Below, one piece after another: positions 36,001-43,963 of a stretch of 64,000 nt of DNA. The first letter of the stretch is position 1; every line of letters begins with the position of its first letter. A program made the translations under genes and the position numbers. The notes under the pieces are model-generated. The model worked only from the letters and a program-made list of their open reading frames with translations. It had not been told where the DNA came from and did no database searches. The DNA lies in assembly GCA_964640855.1 (NCBI GenBank), contig CAZXIX010000005.1:1-64000 (forward strand), given 5' to 3'. Origin of the DNA: JAJDFU01 sp964640855 (lineage in GTDB: Bacteria; Bacteroidota; Bacteroidia; Chitinophagales; Saprospiraceae).

Positions 36001-38386
36001 AGATGCCCCCGGCGAAACCGGAACCTTCTCCTATTCCAATACCAACTTCCTGGTGTTGGGTCTGGTCCTGGAGGCTGCCAATGGCGATGAAACGCTCCAG
36101 GAGTCTTCCGATCGCCTGATCAGCACACCTCTTGGTCTGAGCGGATTGGAGATCTACGAGAACAGCGGAGATCCTGCCGACAGCTTGACCTTTGGAGATC
36201 CTGCTGACCTGGCGCCCTTGTTTGCCGATGTCTTCGGTACCGGGTTCCCGCAGCAGGTCCGCCCGCATACTTCTGTATTCAGCGGTGCCGGTGCTGCCGG
36301 TGACCTCATCGGAACTTCTGCCAGCTTCCTGGCTATCCTGGAAGGACTCGCCAACGGAGAGGTTGTTGCTGACAGCAACTTCATGCGGATGGTTGATTTC
36401 GTGGATATCGATGGCCGCCTGAGCGATGCTTACGGTCTGGGTATCGAAGAGTTCAACCTGAACATCAACGGTGCTGAGGTTCCGTTTATCGGACACGTAG
36501 GAAGCATCAACTACGTTACGGTTGCTCTTTACAATGTCGAGACCGGTGCCGGTGTACATCTGGCCACCAACAACGGAATTGTATCGGAGGAAGATGCCCT
36601 CGAATTGGCCAGACAGTTGCTCCAGGTAGCTGCATCCGATATAGGGGTCGATACTGCCGTTGCCCTCGCACAGGTCATCCACAATGCGGCTGATCCTGCT
36701 GCCGAGGTGGTAGACATCTATGTCGTTGATGGAGACGAAGTGACCAAGCTGGATGACGTGGCTTTCCGCACAGCTACCGGGTTCCTGGAATTGCCGGCTG
36801 CTCGCGAGATCGAAGTAGTCGTTGCCGGACCGGACAGCGAAAGTGAGGCCGACGGTATTGCTACCTTCCCTGTGACCTTGGAAGCTGACAAGTCCTACTA
36901 CATCACAGCTACCGGTGTACTGAATCCTGACGATTTCGTACCCAACCCGGATGGCGAGAATATTGCTTTCAACCTGTTCGTGACCGAGGGCGCTCGTGAA
37001 GCAGCTCTTGATTCCACACTGGTTGATCTGAATGTATTCCACGGAGCTACCGACGTAGTGGCTGTTGGTGTACTGGCTGACGGCGCTGAGCTGATCGGTT
37101 CTACCGCTTATGGCAACTACTCGGGTTTTGTAAGCGTACCGCCTGCCGAGTATCTGTTGGAGCTGACCTCCAGAGGTCTGTCTTCTGCCGTGATCGACTC
37201 TTTCATTGCAGATGTTTCCGGCTTGGCCGGCGCTGCCGGATTGGTCGTTGCTTCTGGTTTCAATAATCCAGATGCCAATCAGGGTGGAGAACCGTTCGGC
37301 TTGTTTCTCGCACTGCCAACGGGCGGTGAACTGATCGAACTGCCTCGTCCACTGCCGCCAGTCGACACCGCAGACAGTTTCCTTCAGGTATTGGATCGCG
37401 ATAACAATGTTATCGTTGAGGATCTGGTCGATGGAACCGTTATCGATTTGAATACCCTGGGCAACATTCCGCTCAACATCAAGGCAATGCCTGAAATGGA
37501 AGGAGTCGGAAGTATTATTTTCGAACTGGAAGGACCTTTAGAGGTTAATCGCACGGAAAATTCAGCGCCCTTCTTCTTGTTTGGAGATGTGCAGGATGAT
37601 CCGACCTTCAACCTGGCACAAAGGTTGCCGTTGGGTTCTTACACGCTGAACGTGCAGGTATTCAGCCAAATCTTAGGCATGGGCGAATTGTTGGATGAGG
37701 TTGTCGTATCCTTCGAAGTAGTGGACGAGACCTTCCTGACAGCCACCTCCTTTGATGTATTGGACATGCAGAACAACGTCTTGATCGAAGGTCTGGAAGA
37801 AGGAGCCGTTATCAATCTGGCTGATTTCGATAACATTCCTCTGAACTTCCGGGCAAATTTCGGTAACAATCCTGGCAGTGTTCTCATGAAGCTGGATGGC
37901 CCCGTAAGCGATGAAAGGCTTGAATTCTTTGCTCCTTACACGGTTTTCGGTGACGATCCCAACGGAGACAACGTAGCCAGAAAGCTGGAGGTGGGTAGCT
38001 ACACCCTCTCTGCAACGGCCTTTGAGCTTCCCTTTATGGAAGGTGCAGAGGGCGAACTGGTTTCTGTTTCCTTTACCGTGATCGACGGAACTCCCGAATT
38101 GGATGAGGAAGAGAATTCTCTTACCGACGCCGCTGAAGGATTCACCGTATTCCCGAACCCCTCTCGCGGAATCGTGAATATCCAGTTGAACGATAGAACG
38201 GAAGGTCAACTGAACGTTTCTATCCTGAATGCTTCGGGTAGAGTGGTACGTCAATTCAATTTTGCCAAAGGCAGAGGTGCTCTGGTCGAAACCATGGACC
38301 TAACCAGCCTTGCCAATGGTATTTATGTGATCCGTACCATCGTAGGGGACAATATGCAGTTCCAGCGTTTCATGATTACCAAATAA
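30093..38386 (+). CDS. Giant modular T9SS surface protein (propeller, pseudo-beta-lactamase, DUF4397, 5'-nucleotidase)
   Basis: A 2,764-residue protein if one base is restored near 34292. Order by residue: signal peptide; YVTN-type beta-propeller (36-325, repeated VVDIASGEITSTLTVG); beta-lactamase-fold domain 1 (334-686, GVSEFTQT in place of S-x-x-K); DUF4397 twice (690-915 and 929-1154, near-identical); metallophosphoesterase/5'-nucleotidase (1169-1819: HASDLEGG, GGDNFIPGPF, GNHEFD, NGGGIRAAIG); beta-lactamase-fold domain 2 (1826-2184, GASEVSQT); a third DUF4397 (2189-2412); two Ig-like modules; type A T9SS tail (VFPNPSRGIVNIQL). The break lies at TTTGCTGCGG: one G added joins MSAL to AAVIQPVIDGF. 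It probably acts on nucleotides or phosphate esters outside the cell; the other modules may bind ligands. Codons look like those of a well-expressed gene. Confidence 0.85.
32163..33553 (+). repeat. Two near-identical 674-base direct repeats (DUF4397 modules)
   Basis: Copies at 32163-32836 and 32880-33553, period 717 bases (239 codons). Only a few substitutions are visible, near the start (for example GATCCGGCTGCCGAAGTAG against GATCCCGCTGCCGGGGTAG) and at the very end. The central part reads the same in both, which points to recent duplication or gene conversion. Confidence 0.92.
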
Positions 38387-38711
38387 TCTCTTTGGATTTT
38401 TCGAAATCCTTTCAAAGGGGTCGCTCCGGTTTCGGAGCGGCCTCTTTTTTTTCGAAAGGCCTGGCTTGTCTTCGTCCAAAAGAGAAACTCCCAACACCCG
38501 ATGGTTTTCGGAGGACCTGGAAATTTGGGATATTCCTTATTTTTAACATACGGGTTTCCTCAAATACGTAGACGACGGAAGGGTACCGAAGACAACTTCG
38601 GTTGTCAGGCATTTTCCGTTTGAGGGCCTTTTCTTGTAAGCATAATCAGATGCGAAGGGTTGGCTTGTCCAAAGTCTCACCAACCACTTCGCCAGCGGTA
38701 AAAATTTCGCT
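38387..38711. other. Intergenic region with terminator
   Basis: 325 bases. The first 66 hold the terminator described separately. The rest has no credible gene; small minus-strand frames here (38300-38497, 38412-38612, 38543-38737) overlap each other and show no features. Confidence 0.5.
38419..38452 (+). terminator. Rho-independent terminator after the giant surface protein gene
   Basis: GGTCGCTCCG pairs with CGGAGCGGCC (one wobble) around a 4-base loop, followed by TC and eight T. It lies 33 bases after the stop codon at 38386. Confidence 0.85.
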
Positions 38712-39215
38712 ATGAATAAAATCATTTGTTGGTTCAAGGACCTGATCCGTAAGAGCCGGAAACCACAAATTCAGTATCAGGAAGAAGATCAAACGCTCTG
38801 GATTGAGGACGGACAGCAAGAGAACATGGCATTGATCAAAATTGTCCTGCTGGTAAATCTGCTGAATACGGTCCTGATCGGCGGCAGTCCTTTGCGAAGT
38901 CCGGATCCTTACGAGGAGATGGAAACTTTGATCATTTGGGGTTTGGTTGGCCTGGCTTCCCTGGTTTCGTTGCTGGTGATGCAGTTTTCGAAAAATTCTT
39001 TTCAGGAAAAGATCCCATTGGGTCAAATAGACTCCTGGGCGGAGTGGACAGTATTGGGGGTAAAAAATTACGGGCTATTGCTAAAAAACGGAAAGCGAAG
39101 GAGTCTAAACCCGCTGCTCAAGAAAATGTCGGCCTCGGAGGTTAAGTCCCGGTTCCGGGAGTTTGGGATCCAGGGTTTGGATGAGTCATGGGCTGGATCC
39201 CAGCAAACGGAATAA
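38712..39215 (+). CDS. Predicted two-helix membrane protein of unknown function
   Basis: A 167-residue protein. The N-terminal 40 residues are polar and charged; two hydrophobic helices follow (MALIKIVLLVNLLNTVLIGG near residue 40 and LIIWGLVGLASLVSLLVMQF near 74). The remaining 75 residues are soluble, with VKNYGLLLKNGKRRSLNPLLKK, which may fold as a small beta domain. No family was recognised. It precedes the RpiB-like gene by 12 bases and may share its transcript. Confidence 0.6.
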   Translation: MNKIICWFKDLIRKSRKPQIQYQEEDQTLWIEDGQQENMALIKIVLLVNLLNTVLIGGSPLRSPDPYEEMETLIIWGLVGLASLVSLLVMQFSKNSFQEKIPLGQIDSWAEWTVLGVKNYGLLLKNGKRRSLNPLLKKMSASEVKSRFREFGIQGLDESWAGSQQTE

Positions 39216-39227
39216 ACCCGTGTTGTT

Positions 39228-39680
39228 ATGAAGCGAATTGCCGTTAGTGCTGATGAACATACCCACATGGTGGACGTACTGATCCGGGAATTGGAATCCA
39301 GGGGGCACGAAGTGCGATATCTGGGGCCCGTAGAAGGAGAAGAAGCGCAAGACTGGCCGGATGTGACGCGGCAGGCAGCCGTTTTGGTGCGGGATGGGGA
39401 GGTGGATGAAGCTGTAGTTTGTTGCTGGACGGGTACAGGTGCCAGCATAGCCGCCAATAAGGTGAAAGGAATTCGGGCGGCGCTTTGCGGAGATTCGGAA
39501 ACGGCTCGCGGAGCCCGCGTCTGGAACCATGCCAATGTTCTGGCTCTCAGTCTGCGCGCTACCTCCGAAGCCGTTTTGAAAGAGATTCTCGATGGTTGGC
39601 TGAGTACGGCCTACAGCGAGGACAATTGGAATCGGGAGCAGATTCGAAAAATCCGTCAAATGGAGGAATCTCAGGAATAA
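39228..39680 (+). CDS. RpiB/LacAB-family sugar-phosphate isomerase
   Basis: A 150-residue isomerase of the RpiB family, which interconverts ribose 5-phosphate and ribulose 5-phosphate or related sugar phosphates. It shows MKRIAVSADEHTHM at the N-terminus, CCWTGTGASIAANKVKGIRAALCGDSETARGARVWNHANVLALSL in the centre, and the closing EILDGWL. Classical RpiB has CGTGxG and R-x-HNDAN; the CWTGTG and WNHAN forms mark a variant subgroup that keeps Cys and a His, so the substrate may differ from ribose 5-phosphate. It is preceded closely by the membrane-protein gene. Confidence 0.85.
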   Translation: MKRIAVSADEHTHMVDVLIRELESRGHEVRYLGPVEGEEAQDWPDVTRQAAVLVRDGEVDEAVVCCWTGTGASIAANKVKGIRAALCGDSETARGARVWNHANVLALSLRATSEAVLKEILDGWLSTAYSEDNWNREQIRKIRQMEESQE

Positions 39681-39920
39681 ATCGGATCTGCACGAAATGG
39701 CTTTAACACAAAATCAGCCCATATGTAAAGTAAGGGCCTGGATTGTGATCCCACAGCAAAACGCCTTGGCATTCGGGAAAATTACGGGAGGCAGTTCCGG
39801 ATCGTTTCCCTTCGACTTCATCTGCCAAACCACTCGGATCGGGCAAAAGCCGGATAGGTCCGGGCTCGCTTTCTCTCCGGGTTTACTATTTTCGCCCTTC
39901 AAACCGCCAAAACCGTCATA

Positions 39921-40814
39921 TTGGAAATCATCACCTATCAGACGTGTCCACTTTGTGGAAGTGAGGCCATTCATGCAGAGCTTAAGGTGAAAGACCATGC
40001 CATCAGCCAGGAGGAGTTTGAACTCTTTCGGTGCTCGAATTGCGATTTTCTATTCACGCAGCATGTTCCTGCTCCCGAGGCAATCGGAAAGTATTATCAG
40101 AGCGAAGCCTACATCTCGCATTCGGATACCCGGGAGGGACTCGTCAATAAACTGTACCATCAGGCCCGTCAGTTTATGCTGGGCCAGAAATACAAGCTGA
40201 TCCGGGCAAAGGGTGGGGGCAAAAAATTGCTGGACGTAGGTTGCGGTACCGGCTATTTCCTGGATTACATGATCCAAAAGGGGTATGAAGGCAGCGGGGT
40301 AGAGATGGACGAAGGCGCCCGGGAATTCGGCCAAAAGCAATTTGGGCTGACTATTCATCCCCCCCTGGCACTGAAGGACGGGCGCATTCAGGGGCCTTTT
40401 TCGGTGATCACGCTTTGGCATGTGCTTGAGCACTTACATGATCTTCACGAACAGATGGACATCTATCACCAACTTCTGGCAGAAGAAGGAATGCTAGTGA
40501 TAGCCGTCCCCAATCACACCTGTTACGACAGCCGAACATACGGGGCCCGGTGGGCGGGTTATGACGTTCCCCGCCACCTTTGGCACTTTTCTCCCTCGAC
40601 CTTGATGCGACTGGCTGGACAGCACGGATTTGCGATTTCCGACAAAAAACTCATGCCTCTGGATCCCTTTTACAACTCCATGCTGAGCGAGAAATACCGG
40701 GGGAAATCCCTGGGGTTGATCACCGGAGGTTTCACCGGATTGAATGCTTTGTTACAGGGGCGGGCCCAGGTAGATAAAGCGAGTTCCATCATCTACCTTT
40801 TGAAAAAGGCATAG
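39921..40814 (+). CDS. Class I SAM-dependent methyltransferase with N-terminal zinc ribbon
   Basis: A 297-residue protein. A zinc-ribbon-like pair starts it (CPLCGS at residue 9 and CSNCDF near 39). The methyltransferase core has the SAM-binding motif LLDVGCGTGYFLDYM near 105, EMDEGAREFGQ and ITLWHVLEHLHD near 160, then NHTCYDSRTYGARWAGYDVPRHLWHFSP. The pattern fits the Methyltransf_23 type common in polysaccharide and small-molecule pathways. Start: TTG at 39921, because no in-frame ATG lies upstream and the zinc ribbon begins only eight residues in. Substrate unknown; it converges on the response-regulator gene. Confidence 0.85.
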   Translation: MEIITYQTCPLCGSEAIHAELKVKDHAISQEEFELFRCSNCDFLFTQHVPAPEAIGKYYQSEAYISHSDTREGLVNKLYHQARQFMLGQKYKLIRAKGGGKKLLDVGCGTGYFLDYMIQKGYEGSGVEMDEGAREFGQKQFGLTIHPPLALKDGRIQGPFSVITLWHVLEHLHDLHEQMDIYHQLLAEEGMLVIAVPNHTCYDSRTYGARWAGYDVPRHLWHFSPSTLMRLAGQHGFAISDKKLMPLDPFYNSMLSEKYRGKSLGLITGGFTGLNALLQGRAQVDKASSIIYLLKKA

Positions 40815-40866
40815 GGCTCCCAGTCTGCAACTCCCTCCATTCGGTGCGTGCGGCGTAATCCCTTTC

Positions 40867-41550
40867 CTACCCTACGAACTTATATCCTACGCCTCGTACC
40901 GAAAGGAAAAACTCGGGTTGCTTGGGGTCCTTTTCGAAGTATTTCCGAAAGGAAAGGATGAAGTTGTCGATGGTACGCGTACTGGGATAGACATCGTATC
41001 CCCAGACGGATTGGAGGATCTGTTGCCGGGAGACCACTTCGTTCTTTCGCTCGATCAGGAGTTTGAGAAGCAGGGCCTCCTTCTTGGTCAGGTTGAAATG
41101 ACCGGGATTGCCGTCGGCCTCGTAAGTGGCAAAGTTTACCTTATTGTTTCCAAATTCATACACCTCGGGGGTGTTCTCAGGCGCTTTACTTGTGCGACGG
41201 ATCAGGTTATTGACCCTTAGCAGGAGTTCCTCCAGCACAAAGGGTTTGGTAATGTAATCATCGGCGCCTCTTTTCAGTCCCGTGATCCGGTCGTTGGCAT
41301 TATCCTTGGCGGTCACGAACATGATGGGCACATCGCTGTTTCGGAGGCGGACTTGCTCACATATCTGATAGCCATCGACTTCAGGAAGCATGATGTCCAG
41401 GATGAGGAGGTCGAAATGTTGCTCACGGGTGTATTTAAGGGCTTGTCTGCCGTCACCGGTGGCGACCACTTCGTAATCTTCCAGCTCCAGGTTGAGCTTG
41501 ATGAGGTCACGGATGTTTTCTTCGTCTTCTACCAGCAGTACGCGATTCAT
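40867..41550 (-). CDS. OmpR-family response regulator
   Basis: A 227-residue DNA-binding response regulator. The receiver domain has VEDEENIRDLI at the start, the phosphoacceptor Asp in LLILDIMLPEVDGY near residue 52, the Thr/Lys pair in FVTAKDN and YITKPF, then a C-terminal winged helix (FNLTKKEALLLKLLIERKNEVVSRQQILQSVWG and RTIDNFILSFRKYF). Its ATG overlaps the stop of the histidine kinase gene by four bases, so the pair is translationally coupled. Target genes are not visible. Confidence 0.95.
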   Translation of the reverse strand: MNRVLLVEDEENIRDLIKLNLELEDYEVVATGDGRQALKYTREQHFDLLILDIMLPEVDGYQICEQVRLRNSDVPIMFVTAKDNANDRITGLKRGADDYITKPFVLEELLLRVNNLIRRTSKAPENTPEVYEFGNNKVNFATYEADGNPGHFNLTKKEALLLKLLIERKNEVVSRQQILQSVWGYDVYPSTRTIDNFILSFRKYFEKDPKQPEFFLSVRGVGYKFVG

Positions 41551-42578
41551 GTGTTTGGTTTCATTTGGGTTTGGCTGCCGTTGATCTGCAACGGCAGGCG
41601 AATCGAGAATAAAGTGCCCTGGGGCTGATTATTGAGCACTTTGATCGTGCCGTTATGCGCCTCCACGACTTCCTTCACGATGTACAACCCCAATCCGGTA
41701 CCCTTTGTTTTGCGGGTGTCTTCGTTGCCTACGCGGTAGAATTTTTCAAAGATCCGCTTCTTTTCCTTATCCGGTATTCCCCTTCCCTGATCTTCAATAT
41801 CGATCCGTACATCCTTTCCCTCCCAGGCGATCCGGGTAATTACGGAGCCAGGACCCTCCGTATACTTGGCGGCATTTTCCAGCAAATTGAATGCCACACT
41901 TGTCATGCCCAGGCGATCTCCCTCCAGATCCGTCAGGGGAAAATCTTCCTCCAACTGGAATTCGATCTGTGGATACCGGGGTTCTAATCGGTAGATCACA
42001 TCCTGAAAGAGCTCCCGGAGATTGATCTTATCGGTCTGTACCTGGTAGGCGGACTCGAGGCGGGCAGATAGCAATAAATCGTTGACCAGCTTGTGTAGTC
42101 GTTCGGTTTCCTGCAATCCGGAGCGCGACAATTGGTCGAGCTTTTCCTTGGGCAGGTTCCGCTTCGTAAAGGTGTCCAGAACCAGTCGGATCGATGCGAT
42201 GGGCGATTTCAGTTCGTGGGTGATGGAAAGCAAAAAATTTCGCTGTTGCTGGCTGGCCTGCATTTCGCGATGGTAGGCGCGGTTGATGAGCCACATTCCC
42301 ACCAGCAGGATGATAATGAAAACCACGGCTTCTCCGAGTATCATCCACTCCTGTCGATTGTACTGCTTTTTCAGGCTCAGGTATCGTTCGGATTGGTAGA
42401 ATTCCTCCGAACTCTGGACCACCCCCTCGGCAACCATACCTATTTTGAGCAATTCGGCTTTGGCGCGGAAGGCATCCTGATTTTTGGTATACAGCAACAC
42501 GGACCACCAGGAGAAAGCCAGCAGCATGTAGACGATGACGACCAGTGAAAGGATCCGGAGTTGATAGTTGATTTTCAT
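41547..42578 (-). CDS. Membrane sensor histidine kinase
   Basis: A 343-residue kinase that would phosphorylate the adjacent response regulator. Topology: helix near residues 8-30, a short extracytoplasmic segment (KNQDAFRAKAELLKIG ... NRQEW), and helix ILGEAVVFIIILLVGMWLI. The H-box is LSITHELKSPIASIRLVLD near residue 120, the N-box NLLENAAKYT and the G-boxes DIEDQGRGIPD and GTGLGLYIVKEVVEAHNG. The short sensor region suggests it detects a membrane or envelope signal. Its ATG overlaps the hemL stop codon by four bases (ATGA), so hemL, kinase and regulator form one operon. Confidence 0.95.
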   Translation of the reverse strand: MKINYQLRILSLVVIVYMLLAFSWWSVLLYTKNQDAFRAKAELLKIGMVAEGVVQSSEEFYQSERYLSLKKQYNRQEWMILGEAVVFIIILLVGMWLINRAYHREMQASQQQRNFLLSITHELKSPIASIRLVLDTFTKRNLPKEKLDQLSRSGLQETERLHKLVNDLLLSARLESAYQVQTDKINLRELFQDVIYRLEPRYPQIEFQLEEDFPLTDLEGDRLGMTSVAFNLLENAAKYTEGPGSVITRIAWEGKDVRIDIEDQGRGIPDKEKKRIFEKFYRVGNEDTRKTKGTGLGLYIVKEVVEAHNGTIKVLNNQPQGTLFSIRLPLQINGSQTQMKPNT

Positions 42579-43879
42579 GCGAAGACGATATCCAATACCT
42601 CCTCCATGGCGGAAGCTGCCTTCCGCAGGTCCTCCATTTCGTGGGCTGCGGAGACAAAGCCTACCTCATAGCCTGAAGGACCGAGATAGATTCCCCGCTG
42701 GAGCAACTCGTGATGGAGGCGCTTGAATTTTTCCATTCCTTCGGCTTCAATCTGGTCGGCGGAAACGATCGGATCTGAGCTGAAGGACAACCAGAAAATG
42801 GATCCGATATGCGGTACCCGAAGTGCGTAGCCTTTCTCCCGGGCATAGGTTTCCAGCCGATCGGCGAGATAGTGGGTTTTTGTTTCCAGGGATTCGTAGA
42901 AGCCATCTTCCAGGCAAAGTTCCAGGGCCGCTTTTCCCGCAGCCATAGCAACAGGATTGGCCGACAGGGTTCCGGCCTGATATACAGGGCCTTCCGGTGC
43001 AACGTGTCGCATGTACTCGGCCGGGCCACCGTAGGCGCCTACCGGCATGCCGCCGCCGATGATCTTGCCGAAGGTCAGCAAGTCCGGCTTCACCCCGTAG
43101 TGACCTGCCGCCCCTTCGAATCCGACTCGGAAGCCTGAGATCACCTCGTCGAAAATAAGGAGACATCCATATTTGTAAGCCTTGAGGCGTAGGCATTCCA
43201 GGAAAGATTGTTCCTGCAAAAGCAGGCCGTTGTTGGCCGGTATGGGCTCAACGATAATGCAGGCAATCTCATCACCGTAATCCCGCAGAGCCCGGTCCAG
43301 CATGGGGCGGTTGTTCAGAGGCAGAACGATCGTCTCCCGGGCAAAGGATTCGGGTATGCCGGCTGAGGTACTCTCCCCGAAGGTAGCCAGCCCCGAGCCA
43401 GCTTTGACCAAAAGGGAATCCACATGCCCGTGATAGCAGCCTTCAAACTTTATCACCTTGCTTCTTCCGGTAATGCCCCGCGCCAGCCGGATGGCCGACA
43501 TGACCGCTTCGGTGCCGGAGCTGACGAAGCGGATCCGCTCCAGGTATTGGTGGTGGTCCATGATGAGTTTGCCCAGCTCGTTCCCCAGGCGGGTAGGCGT
43601 ACCGAATGAGGTGCCGCGCCCGACGGTTTCGATCACTTTTTCGCGGATGTAAGGATGGTTATGGCCGTGAATCAAGGGGCCCCAGGAGCAGCAAAAATCG
43701 AGGAACAGGTTGCCATCCTCGTCGGTCATGCGGCTTCCCTGCCCTTCACGGATAAAAAGAGGCGGGCCCGAAACGGATTTGAAGGCTCGCACAGGCGAGT
43801 TTACTCCTCCGGGGAAATAGTGTTTGGCTTCCTCAAACAAAGCAGCGGAAGTGGAACGCATGGATACATCCGTGAGCAT
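42575..43879 (-). CDS. hemL: Glutamate-1-semialdehyde 2,1-aminomutase
   Basis: A PLP-dependent enzyme of tetrapyrrole synthesis that converts glutamate-1-semialdehyde to 5-aminolevulinate. From the ATG at 43879 it has 434 residues. It shows FPGGVNSPVRAFKSV at the N-terminus, FVSSGTEAVMSAIRLARG (PLP-phosphate binding), CYHGHVDSLLVKAGSG, LLIFDEVISGFRVG and TFGKIIGGGMPVGAYGG with the PLP Lys. The frame opens at a TTG at 43900, but a -7 box covers that position, so the ATG at 43879 (or 43861) is the better start. First gene of an operon with a two-component system. Confidence 0.95.
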   Translation of the reverse strand: MLTDVSMRSTSAALFEEAKHYFPGGVNSPVRAFKSVSGPPLFIREGQGSRMTDEDGNLFLDFCCSWGPLIHGHNHPYIREKVIETVGRGTSFGTPTRLGNELGKLIMDHHQYLERIRFVSSGTEAVMSAIRLARGITGRSKVIKFEGCYHGHVDSLLVKAGSGLATFGESTSAGIPESFARETIVLPLNNRPMLDRALRDYGDEIACIIVEPIPANNGLLLQEQSFLECLRLKAYKYGCLLIFDEVISGFRVGFEGAAGHYGVKPDLLTFGKIIGGGMPVGAYGGPAEYMRHVAPEGPVYQAGTLSANPVAMAAGKAALELCLEDGFYESLETKTHYLADRLETYAREKGYALRVPHIGSIFWLSFSSDPIVSADQIEAEGMEKFKRLHHELLQRGIYLGPSGYEVGFVSAAHEMEDLRKAASAMEEVLDIVFA

Positions 43880-43897
43880 AGAAAAATCTATTTGGAA

Positions 43898-43905
43898 CAA
43901 AAATA
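43898..43905 (-). promoter_or_regulatory. -7 promoter box (TATTTTTG) for the hemL operon
   Basis: Read on the minus strand, TATTTTTG matches TAnnTTTG and lies just upstream of the ATG at 43879. It rules against the TTG at 43900 as the true start. The -33 element is not clear. Confidence 0.45.
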
Positions 43906-43963
43906 GGGAAATTGCGAACCGGATCGGTCCTTGCTTGTCAGGGAAGGGTAAAACAGCTTTGGG

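Noticed and set aside
34736..37042. 768-codon antisense frame within the giant gene
   Set aside because: It overlaps well-defined nucleotidase and beta-lactamase-fold domains and its translation shows no domain.
39330..39560. RpiB-like protein as a broken enzyme because CGTGxG is replaced
   Set aside because: The CWTGTG form keeps Cys and occurs in a known RpiB-like subgroup; a substrate change is more likely than loss.
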